Below are positions 1-5,245 of a stretch of 12,966 nucleotides of DNA, one piece after another. This stretch comes from Hyphomicrobiales bacterium (GTDB taxonomy: Bacteria > Pseudomonadota > Alphaproteobacteria > Rhizobiales > Rhizobiaceae). A program made the translations under genes and the position numbers. Each line of letters begins with the position of its first letter. The stretch's first letter is position 1. The notes under the pieces are model-generated. The model did no database searches. It saw nothing but the letters and a program-made list of their open reading frames with translations, and had not been told where the DNA came from. The stretch covers positions 1-12,966 of the forward strand of contig JAALLB010000021.1 of the NCBI GenBank assembly GCA_011087745.1, in the 5' to 3' direction.

Positions 1-14
1 CGTATCATATCACA

Positions 15-34
15 CCAAAACATTCGGGTTTTGG
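15..34. repeat. short inverted repeat ahead of the regulator gene
   Basis: CCAAAAC (15-21) and GTTTTGG (28-34) form a perfect 7-bp stem with a 6-base loop. It could be the end of the transcript of a gene lying left of the window, or an operator for the regulator that follows. No T-run follows, so an intrinsic terminator is not well supported. Bases 1-14 cannot be assigned: all three forward frames are open there, and no family could be recognised in so short a stretch. Confidence 0.35.
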
Positions 35-51
35 AGTAGGATGGGTATAAC
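23..51 (+). promoter_or_regulatory. candidate promoter of the PraR-like gene, possibly giving a leaderless mRNA
   Basis: TATAAC at 46-51 matches five of six positions of the -10 consensus. Seventeen bases upstream is only a poor -35 (TTCGGG, 23-28). The ATG at 57 lies 5 bases after the -10 element, so transcription would start at or next to the start codon. The GGAG at 33-36 would then lie outside the message. This is inference from motifs only. Confidence 0.3.
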
Positions 52-56
52 AAAAT

Positions 57-467
57 ATGGCGGATTCAAAAAAAGTACCTAACCCTATAGACGTTCATGT
101 TGGCACTAGAGTGCGCCTAAGACGAACGATGCTGAACTTGAGTCAAGAAAAACTGGGCGAAAGTTTGGGAATTACTTTCCAACAAATTCAAAAGTATGAA
201 AAAGGCACCAACAGAATTGGCGCGAGTAGACTTCAGAAGTTGTCGGAGATACTCAAAATTCCAGTGTCGTTTTTCTTTGAAGATGCTCCAGGTTCTCATC
301 AAAATTCTGCCAGCGAATTGTCAGAAACTGAGTCACCAAATTATGTAGTAGACTTTCTTTCTTCCACTGAAGGCCTTCAATTAAACAAAGCTTTTGCGAA
401 TATCAAAGACCCAAATGTCCGCAAAAAGATTTTTGATCTAGTCCGTTCGCTAAGTGAAGAATACTAA
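57..467 (+). CDS. praR: Cro/C1-type (XRE) helix-turn-helix regulator, PraR/PhrR-like
   Basis: Small DNA-binding transcription regulator of 136 residues. The XRE helix-turn-helix covers about residues 15-72, with the typical LSQEKLGESLGIT and QIQKYEKGTNRI stretches forming the two DNA-contact helices, followed by LSEILKIPVSFFF. The C-terminal half (about 75-136) is unlike a sensor domain and probably serves dimerisation. In Rhizobiales the regulator directly upstream of metK is the PraR/PhrR family. It is known in Rhizobium leguminosarum and Azorhizobium as a repressor of quorum-sensing, attachment or reb genes, and in Sinorhizobium as an acid-inducible gene. The position just before metK supports that assignment; its targets here are unknown. 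The ATG is the first good start in frame. A GGAG lies 20 bases upstream, which is far for a Shine-Dalgarno site. It may autoregulate, since an 8-base motif (TATCATAT) occurs at 3-10 and again in the metK leader. Confidence 0.88.
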   Translation: MADSKKVPNPIDVHVGTRVRLRRTMLNLSQEKLGESLGITFQQIQKYEKGTNRIGASRLQKLSEILKIPVSFFFEDAPGSHQNSASELSETESPNYVVDFLSSTEGLQLNKAFANIKDPNVRKKIFDLVRSLSEEY

Positions 468-502
468 TATTCAAATTCTGATGGAATTTTGAGAAGATTT
501 TC

Positions 503-531
503 TTGACCTTTTTGCTCAACACGACAATAAA
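503..531 (+). promoter_or_regulatory. candidate metK-trmB promoter
   Basis: TTGACC (503-508) matches five of six -35 positions. Seventeen bases later AATAAA (526-531) matches four of six -10 positions. The predicted start of transcription is near 538-540, immediately before the palindrome at 541-555. The upstream part of the gap (473-489) has a weak 6-bp hairpin, AAATTC/GAATTT, which might close the regulator's transcript. Confidence 0.45.
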
Positions 532-540
532 CGCTTAAGT

Positions 541-555
541 TTTATATCATATAAA
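541..555. promoter_or_regulatory. perfect AT-rich palindrome at the predicted metK transcription start
   Basis: TTTATATCATATAAA has 7-base arms around a central C. It sits at about +2 to +17 relative to the candidate start, where a repressor would block metK transcription. Its core TATCATAT recurs at 3-10 ahead of the regulator gene. It may be an operator for the neighbouring PraR-like protein, or a chance AT-rich palindrome. As RNA its stem would be weak. Confidence 0.35.
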
Positions 556-587
556 GCAATCCTTATGTCATTCTTGGAAAAAATTTA

Positions 588-1859
588 ATGGCGCGCAATA
601 ATTATCTTTTTACTAGTGAGTCAGTATCTGAAGGGCATCCAGATAAAGTTTGCGACAGAATTTCTGATGAAATTGTGGATTTGATTTATAAAGAAGCAAT
701 CAAAACGGGTCTTGATCCTTGGTCAGTGCGGATTGCCGCTGAAACGCTTACAACAACAAATAGAGTTGTGATTGCCGGTGAGGTTCGCTTACCAGAATCG
801 CTTTGTAAGAAAGATAAAGAAGGCAATATCATTAAGGATGCTGCTGGCAATCCGGTCGTGGCGCCAGGGCGGTTTCGCTCTGCGGCGCGTCGTGCCATTC
901 GTGATATTGGTTATGAGCAAAACGGCTTTCACCATAAAACAGCTAAAATTGATGTCCTGCTTCATGCTCAATCGGCAGATATTGCACAGGGCGTTGATAA
1001 TGCAGCTGATAAGCAAGGTGAAGAAGGCGCTGGTGACCAAGGAATTATGTTCGGTTACGCTTGTACTGAAACACTGGATTTAATGCCCGCTCCGATTTAT
1101 TATAGTCACAAAATTCTTGAGCTAATGGCTAAAGCACGCAAATCTGGTGAAGGTGAAGCCACTAAACTTGGGCCAGATGCCAAATCTCAAATCACAGTGC
1201 GTTATGAAGACGGTAAACCAAAAGAAGTTAAAGGCATTGTTGTCTCAACCCAGCACATGGATGAAAGCTGGGATTCAGCTAAAGTACGTCAGGTTATTGA
1301 GCCTTATATTCATGAAGCACTTGGCGGCAACCTGCCGATCGCAGATGATTGTGATTGGTATATCAACCCGACTGGAAAATTTGTAATCGGCGGTCCGGAT
1401 GGCGATGCTGGTCTAACCGGTCGTAAGATTATTGTTGATACATACGGTGGTGCAGCGCCTCATGGCGGCGGTGCGTTCTCGGGCAAAGATACGACAAAAG
1501 TCGACCGCTCAGCAGCATATGCTGCCCGCTATTTAGCTAAAAACGTTGTTGCAGCCAAGTTGGCTGAAAAATGTACGATTCAAATATCTTATGCAATTGG
1601 TGTTGCCCAACCGCTTTCAATTTATGTGGATACACATGGCACAGGTAAAGTTGCCGACGCTCAATTGGAAGATGCAATCAGGGCATGCATGGATTTATCT
1701 CCTACTGGTATTCGCAAGCACCTTGATTTGAACAAGCCAATTTATGCACAAACAGCTGCTTATGGTCACTTTGGCCGCAAAGCCACCCGTAAAGGCGCTT
1801 TCTCCTGGGAAAAAACGGATCTTACATCAGCGCTAAAAGCTGCAATAAAAGCTGCTTAA
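588..1859 (+). CDS. metK: S-adenosylmethionine synthetase (methionine adenosyltransferase)
   Basis: Makes S-adenosylmethionine from methionine and ATP, releasing phosphate and diphosphate; cytoplasmic, with Mg2+ and K+ as cofactors in the family. The protein has 423 residues. The N-terminal SVSEGHPDK (12-20) carries the catalytic His17. Both family signatures are present: GAGDQGIMFGY (147-157) and GGGAFSGKDTTKVD (293-306). QSADIAQGVD (128-137) and the C-terminal GHFGRKATR also fit. It is longer than the E. coli enzyme (384) because of inserted sequence around residues 66-118, the usual alphaproteobacterial form. The start ATG has a weak GGA 9 bases upstream. It forms an operon with trmB, 5 bases downstream. 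No SAM-II or SAM/SAH riboswitch consensus could be found in the 120-base leader, so control may be through the promoter and palindrome there. Confidence 0.98.
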   Translation: MARNNYLFTSESVSEGHPDKVCDRISDEIVDLIYKEAIKTGLDPWSVRIAAETLTTTNRVVIAGEVRLPESLCKKDKEGNIIKDAAGNPVVAPGRFRSAARRAIRDIGYEQNGFHHKTAKIDVLLHAQSADIAQGVDNAADKQGEEGAGDQGIMFGYACTETLDLMPAPIYYSHKILELMAKARKSGEGEATKLGPDAKSQITVRYEDGKPKEVKGIVVSTQHMDESWDSAKVRQVIEPYIHEALGGNLPIADDCDWYINPTGKFVIGGPDGDAGLTGRKIIVDTYGGAAPHGGGAFSGKDTTKVDRSAAYAARYLAKNVVAAKLAEKCTIQISYAIGVAQPLSIYVDTHGTGKVADAQLEDAIRACMDLSPTGIRKHLDLNKPIYAQTAAYGHFGRKATRKGAFSWEKTDLTSALKAAIKAA

Positions 1860-1864
1860 TCAAA

Positions 1865-2578
1865 GTGAATGAAGAACAACACGCATTCCGCCGTTCAGAA
1901 GCCTTTTTTGGCCGGCGGAAAGCCAAAGCACTTTCAATTCCGCAACAAAAACTGCTAGATAAACTGTTACCCAAATTAAAGTTTGATATTAAAACGCCCA
2001 GCCTAAAGAATTTAAGTGCTGCATTTCTCCACAATCCCAAAAAAATAGTGCTCGAAAGTGGTTTTGGTGGTGGTGAACACCTTGTTCATCAGGCTAAAAC
2101 CAATCCTGATATTGGCTATATAGGCGTGGAGCCCTTTGTGAACTCTATGGCCAAAGCACTGATGGCAATCGAAGAGCACGATCTACAAAATATCCGTTTA
2201 TATGACGAAGATGCAACCGAGCTGCTGGATTGGCTACCAGGTAATTGCATCAATAGAATTGACCTTCTTTATCCAGATCCATGGCCGAAAAAAAAGCATT
2301 GGAAACGCCGGTTTGTAAATCAAAAGAACCTCACACGATTTGCCCGTGTTCTAAAAGACGATGGTATTTTTCATTTTGCCTCAGATATAGACACATACAT
2401 CAATTGGACGCTCAATCATTGTGATGAGCATCCAGATTTTGACTGGCTAGCTAAAACGGCTGATGATTGGCAAACGCCTTACGAGAATTGGACCAGAACC
2501 CGTTACGAGGCAAAAGCAATTCGAGAAGAGCGTATGCCTTGCTATTTGAGATTTAAAAAACCGCAAAAGCACACATAG
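1865..2578 (+). CDS. trmB: tRNA (guanine-46-N7)-methyltransferase
   Basis: Methylates N7 of G46 in the variable loop of tRNAs using S-adenosylmethionine, the product of the preceding gene. The protein has 237 residues. The N-terminal RRSEAFFGRRKAK matches the alphaproteobacterial TrmB start. FGFGGGEHLVHQA-like motif I (GFGGGEH, 66-72) binds the methyl donor and is followed by GYIGVEPF (84-91). The family hallmark PDPWPKKKHWKRRF is at 137-150, and the C-terminal TRYEAKA motif with PCYLRFKK closes the fold. The start is GTG, 5 bases after the metK stop, with no clear Shine-Dalgarno site, so translation is probably coupled to metK. The next in-frame ATG lies beyond motif I and can be excluded. 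It converges with the small - strand gene, 17 bases away. Confidence 0.96.
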   Translation: MNEEQHAFRRSEAFFGRRKAKALSIPQQKLLDKLLPKLKFDIKTPSLKNLSAAFLHNPKKIVLESGFGGGEHLVHQAKTNPDIGYIGVEPFVNSMAKALMAIEEHDLQNIRLYDEDATELLDWLPGNCINRIDLLYPDPWPKKKHWKRRFVNQKNLTRFARVLKDDGIFHFASDIDTYINWTLNHCDEHPDFDWLAKTADDWQTPYENWTRTRYEAKAIREERMPCYLRFKKPQKHT

Positions 2579-2595
2579 GTATCATCTGGAATGCC

Positions 2596-2778
2596 TTAGC
2601 TATAGGGTGCACCGCGCATTTGCGCTATTGCATGTCTGACACGATTCCAATCCTTGGCGTCAGTTTCTTGCCCTTCTTTTTGTAGTTTTTGGGCATTCTG
2701 CGCTGCTTCAAATTCTGCCTTGTCACCATGAGCCCGATAAAGCATTTGGGCACATTCATGAATTTCTACTGCATTCAT
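2596..2778 (-). CDS. small conserved-looking protein of unknown function (60 residues)
   Basis: A 60-residue soluble, charged protein without signal or membrane segment. It is probably mostly helical: an N-terminal helix with HECAQMLYRAHGDKAEFEAA, then a Lys/Glu-rich linker, then DWNRVRHAIAQMRG. I recall similar short hypothetical proteins (ALYxAHGDKAE near the N terminus and a WxxVRxAIxQMRG ending) in other Alphaproteobacteria, but could not check this. A strong Shine-Dalgarno AGGAG (complement of 2786-2790) lies 7 bases before the ATG, which strongly supports translation. It is divergent from arfB and convergent with trmB. No function should be assigned. The pattern HExxxxxxxH in its first part is unlikely to be a metal site. 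Confidence 0.75.
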   Translation of the reverse strand: MNAVEIHECAQMLYRAHGDKAEFEAAQNAQKLQKEGQETDAKDWNRVRHAIAQMRGAPYS

Positions 2779-2901
2779 TGTTCCGCTCCTATGATTTATG
2801 TTTAATCAGCCTAGCATCTAAAAGCGGCAACATCTTGCGTTGGTCATTTCGGTAATTTATCAAACCCAAACTATATCATTAGGGATTGGCAACAGTTCCG
2901 C

Positions 2902-2907
2902 TATACT
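2902..2907 (+). promoter_or_regulatory. -10-like element of arfB, candidate leaderless start
   Basis: TATACT lies 7 bases before the arfB ATG at 2915. The region between has no Shine-Dalgarno sequence, only a T-run. If this is the -10 box, transcription starts at or within a base or two of the ATG. The matching -35 (TTAGGG, 2879-2884, 17-base spacer) is poor. The rest of the divergent gap 2779-2914 shows no other clear motif. Confidence 0.35.
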
Positions 2908-2914
2908 TGTTTTT

Positions 2915-3343
2915 ATGGCTTTGATAAAAATTACCGCAACCATATCTATTGATGAATCTGAACTGCATGAGAAATTCGTACGTTCAAGTGGCCCTGGTGG
3001 CCAAAACGTCAACAAAGTTTCAACCGCGGTGCAATTGCGATTTGGTGTTGCAAACTCAGAAAACCTGCCGGAACGGGTTCGATTAAAAATTCTCAATAGT
3101 GGAGATTCAAGGCTGACTAGGGAAGGTGAGCTGGTTTTGATTGCCGAGAGTTTTCGCACTCAAGAGGCTAACCGCAAGGATGCAATTGAGCGGTTAAAGG
3201 AAATCATCCGTAAAGCTGCCTTTGTGCCGAAAAAACGCATTCCCACGCGTCCAAGTTTGGGAGCAAAGAAACGAAGGCTTGAAAGTAAAGCCAAGCGTGG
3301 TTCCATAAAAAAGAGCAGAAGCAGTAAGATCAATTTGGATTGA
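2915..3343 (+). CDS. arfB: peptidyl-tRNA hydrolase ArfB (ribosome rescue factor, YaeJ-like)
   Basis: Releases the nascent chain from ribosomes stalled on mRNAs without a stop codon, working without a codon by placing its basic tail in the empty mRNA channel. The 142-residue protein has the release-factor-like domain with SSGPGGQNVNKVST (24-37), whose GGQ (28-30) triggers peptidyl-tRNA hydrolysis. The Arg/Lys-rich tail (about 99-138) is what separates ArfB from release factors RF1/RF2. The ATG at 2915 is chosen because MALIKITATISID fits the family N terminus; the frame stays open to a TTG at 2840, but that extension is hydrophobic and unlike the family. No Shine-Dalgarno site precedes the ATG. 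The stop overlaps the ribosome binding site of the next gene, so the two are probably one operon. Confidence 0.93.
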   Translation: MALIKITATISIDESELHEKFVRSSGPGGQNVNKVSTAVQLRFGVANSENLPERVRLKILNSGDSRLTREGELVLIAESFRTQEANRKDAIERLKEIIRKAAFVPKKRIPTRPSLGAKKRRLESKAKRGSIKKSRSSKINLD

Positions 3344-3350
3344 GGGAAAA

Positions 3351-3923
3351 ATGAAATACATCGTTGCAAGCCTCTCGTTGATACTGGCCGTAAACAGCAC
3401 AGATACATTGGCTCAGGAAGACGCAAAACAGTACGAGTTAGCAACACCTCCGGCCTGTTTCAATAATCTTGGGGAAGCGGTTGAATATCGTGAACGAACA
3501 GGCGGCGGTCTAAAGGTTGCCGCTGGCATGGCAAATCGAGACAGCGAAGGCAAACCGTTCATTATCAGGATGAATTATGTATTTTCACCAAAAGAATTTC
3601 AAAGGTTTATTGATCGTCACGAATGCGCCCATCATCAACTTGATGACATAGACCGACCACACCCTCCCAGGAACAGCCCTGAACATCTAATGAATGAAAG
3701 CATTGCTGATTGTATCGCTATCATTCGTTTGAGAGATGAAGAAACCGATGGCGAAGAAAAATTCAATGCTGTTTCGTCAGCGATGCGAGTAGATATGGCT
3801 AAAATAGGCTTTCCGGAAATCAGTATTTCCAGTCGCATCAGCAATATTGAAAATTGTTTCCTGCGAAATGGATCGTACCGCGATTTCATCGAGACAGTGA
3901 AGCAAAGAAGAAAAGAACAATAA
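3351..3923 (+). CDS. secreted putative zinc metallopeptidase-like protein with HExxH motif
   Basis: A 190-residue protein of no family I can name. It begins with a Sec signal peptide (MKYIVASLSLILAVNS), with probable cleavage near LAQ (20-22), so the mature protein is likely periplasmic. HECAH (90-94) is an HExxH zinc-binding pattern. Twenty-two residues later, E116 in NESIADCIAI could be the third zinc ligand, as in gluzincin-type peptidases. Four cysteines (36, 92, 121, 169) could form disulfides in the periplasm; two of them sit beside the proposed active site. The size is small for a processing peptidase, so it may have a narrow or non-catalytic role. GAGGG overlapping the arfB stop serves as ribosome binding site (7-base gap), which suggests co-transcription with arfB. 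Its stop codon directly abuts the stop of the convergent deiminase gene. Coding status is clear; the peptidase role is inference. Confidence 0.83.
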   Translation: MKYIVASLSLILAVNSTDTLAQEDAKQYELATPPACFNNLGEAVEYRERTGGGLKVAAGMANRDSEGKPFIIRMNYVFSPKEFQRFIDRHECAHHQLDDIDRPHPPRNSPEHLMNESIADCIAIIRLRDEETDGEEKFNAVSSAMRVDMAKIGFPEISISSRISNIENCFLRNGSYRDFIETVKQRRKEQ

Positions 3924-4997
3924 TCAGGTTGCCGGCATTTGTTGGGTAGCGCAATGTATACCACCGCCAACTTCACCCAGGCTATCAACGTTCAGGGCTA
4001 TGATTTTTCTCCCCTTGTAGTGCTTTCTTAAAGCCTCTAAAGCTATGGCATCGGTCTTCTCATCGCCAAATTGAGCAGCAATGATGGCGCCATTACAGGC
4101 ATAATAATTTGCATAGGAAGCAACAAAGTCATAACTCTTCACGCGCCTTTTGTTGGGTTCTGGAATTACCTGAACATCCAATCCATCCGCAACAAGAGTA
4201 TCATGGGTGACCACGGCGGCCTTATGAAATGGATCGCGCATGTCAGGTTGATCAGGTAGATTTATCAGTACGCGCCCTGGACCTGTGAACCGTGCCAAAC
4301 TATCGATATGATAATCTGTTATATCTTCTCCATAAAGGCCTTTGCTCCAGATCATGCGATTTGCGCCATACGCCTTTAACAAACGAGCCTCTACTTCATC
4401 ACGAGAAATATTTGGATTACGATTATTGTTCACCCATGAGCTTTCATGCGCCATTAGAAGGCCGTGCCCATCATGCTCAGCGCCGCCCGCCTCACCTTTC
4501 AAGCCGCTGGCGATAATCGGGATGCCTAATCGTTCGGCGACACGTTTGGCAATCTGCCCGTCTTTTTTATCGATTTGCCTGCCACCCCAGCCATTAAATT
4601 GTAGATTACTAATTGCTAGTTTTCCATCTTTCTGTTTGGCAAACAGTGGGCCAGAATCTCTACACCACAAATCTTCTGTTGGAATATCCCATAACGCCAC
4701 ATTGGCGCTAAGAAGTTTACGGGCCTTTGCATGGTCTTCTTTTGCTGCAAGTAGAATGACGGGTTCAAAATCAGCAATTGAGTTTGCAATATTTGCAATG
4801 GTTTGTTGGAGCATACCAAGGAATATACGATCGGGATGTACGCCTCTGTTTACGGGCCATTGCATGAAGGTGAGCTCATGCCTGTCTTCTTCCGGTGGAA
4901 CATGCATTTTTGTTTGTGTGTCAGCCATGCCTATTCCATTTGAAAAACCAGCAAGCCCAATTGCTGCTCCACCTTTCACAAAACTTCTGCGTTTCAT
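3924..4997 (-). CDS. agmatine deiminase family protein with twin-arginine signal
   Basis: Member of the porphyromonas-type peptidylarginine/agmatine deiminase family (guanidino-group-modifying fold). Characterised relatives convert agmatine to N-carbamoylputrescine and ammonia. Of 357 residues, the first 25 (RRSFVKGG at 3-10, then a hydrophobic stretch ending GMA) form a Tat signal, so the folded enzyme is predicted in the periplasm. Catalytic candidates are all present: Asp114 in WCRDSGPLF (111-119), His230 in GEDITDYHIDSLARF (223-237) and the nucleophile Cys349 in GGGIHCATQQMP (344-355). HESSWVNNNRNP (184-195) is typical of a subfamily that differs from classical AguA around the substrate loop, so agmatine is not certain as substrate and peptidyl-arginine or free arginine analogues remain possible. 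The start ATG has a weak AGAG site. No polyamine genes are nearby to support a pathway. Confidence 0.9.
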   Translation of the reverse strand: MKRRSFVKGGAAIGLAGFSNGIGMADTQTKMHVPPEEDRHELTFMQWPVNRGVHPDRIFLGMLQQTIANIANSIADFEPVILLAAKEDHAKARKLLSANVALWDIPTEDLWCRDSGPLFAKQKDGKLAISNLQFNGWGGRQIDKKDGQIAKRVAERLGIPIIASGLKGEAGGAEHDGHGLLMAHESSWVNNNRNPNISRDEVEARLLKAYGANRMIWSKGLYGEDITDYHIDSLARFTGPGRVLINLPDQPDMRDPFHKAAVVTHDTLVADGLDVQVIPEPNKRRVKSYDFVASYANYYACNGAIIAAQFGDEKTDAIALEALRKHYKGRKIIALNVDSLGEVGGGIHCATQQMPAT

Positions 4998-5060
4998 CTA
5001 GGTATCTCTTTGCTTAATTGTGAACGGTAAATACCACAAGGAACGAGTTTTGAAAATCAG

Positions 5061-5092
5061 GCTTGCTCTAGCAAGCACAACAGAGCTTTTTT
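5061..5092 (+). repeat. alternative hairpins with T-run in the rimP upstream gap
   Basis: GCTTGC (5061-5066) pairs with GCAAGC (5071-5076) around a TCTA loop. A competing stem, GCTCT (5065-5069) with AGAGC (5082-5086), is followed at once by six T (5087-5092) and would resemble a weak intrinsic terminator on the + strand. The two stems share bases and exclude each other. On the - strand the same DNA lies upstream of the deiminase gene. The function is unknown; it may lie outside any transcript if rimP starts from the promoter near 5111-5139. Confidence 0.35.
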
Positions 5093-5110
5093 GCTTTGGA
5101 ACCTGAGCAC

Positions 5111-5139
5111 TTGCAAACCAGTCTATTTGAGCGTATATA
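5111..5139 (+). promoter_or_regulatory. candidate promoter of the rimP-nusA-infB operon
   Basis: TTGCAA (5111-5116) and TATATA (5134-5139; or the overlapping TATAAC, 5136-5141) are separated by 17 bases. Transcription would begin near 5146-5148, giving a leader of about 100 bases that contains the terminator hairpin at 5167-5199. It is motif-based only, but it is the best pair in the gap. Confidence 0.4.
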
Positions 5140-5166
5140 ACCTCCAAATTCTCCGTATCATTCGCG

Positions 5167-5199
5167 AGAGTGGGCGCTACCCAGCACCCGCTCTTTTTT
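5167..5199 (+). terminator. intrinsic terminator in the rimP leader (attenuator candidate)
   Basis: AGAGTGGG (5167-5174) pairs with CCCGCTCT (5187-5194) over 8 bp with one G-U. Inside it GCT (5176-5178) pairs with AGC (5183-5185) around an ACCC loop, separated by one C/A mismatch. Six T (5194-5199) follow directly. No + strand gene lies upstream between the divergent deiminase gene and this hairpin, so it most probably stops transcription entering rimP. As NusA, encoded in this operon, acts on hairpin pausing and termination, feedback is conceivable. No convincing antiterminator is visible: AGAGC (5082-5086) and GAGCG (5129-5133) could each pair with only five bases of the 3' arm. Confidence 0.7.
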
Positions 5200-5200
5200 A

Positions 5201-5218
5201 ATGTCTAAACGGAGGTGA
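5201..5218 (+). other. five-codon mini-ORF (MSKRR) containing the strong Shine-Dalgarno-like GGAGG
   Basis: ATG TCT AAA CGG AGG TGA begins two bases after the terminator T-run. It ends 27 bases before the rimP ATG and has two adjacent Arg codons, CGG AGG, that are usually rare in AT-rich genomes. No ribosome binding site precedes it. Its GGAGG (5211-5215) is the best Shine-Dalgarno sequence in the leader but is too far (30 bases) from the rimP ATG. It may be chance; translation is unproven. Confidence 0.2.
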
Positions 5219-5245
5219 AGAAAATAACAGGAAATATTGCACCTT

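Noticed and set aside
468..587. SAM-binding riboswitch ahead of metK
   Set aside because: The leader was read for SAM-II and SAM/SAH core motifs (such as the GCTAAA segment with its pseudoknot partner); none fit. The only clear structure is the AT-rich palindrome.
2840..2914. N-terminal extension of ArfB from a TTG start
   Set aside because: The 25 extra residues are unlike the family start, and the region overlaps the likely promoter of the gene.
4342..5001. Forward ORF of 219 codons opposite the deiminase gene
   Set aside because: It is the shadow of a well-conserved enzyme with intact catalytic motifs; the product is a Ser/Pro/Ile-rich unpatterned sequence.
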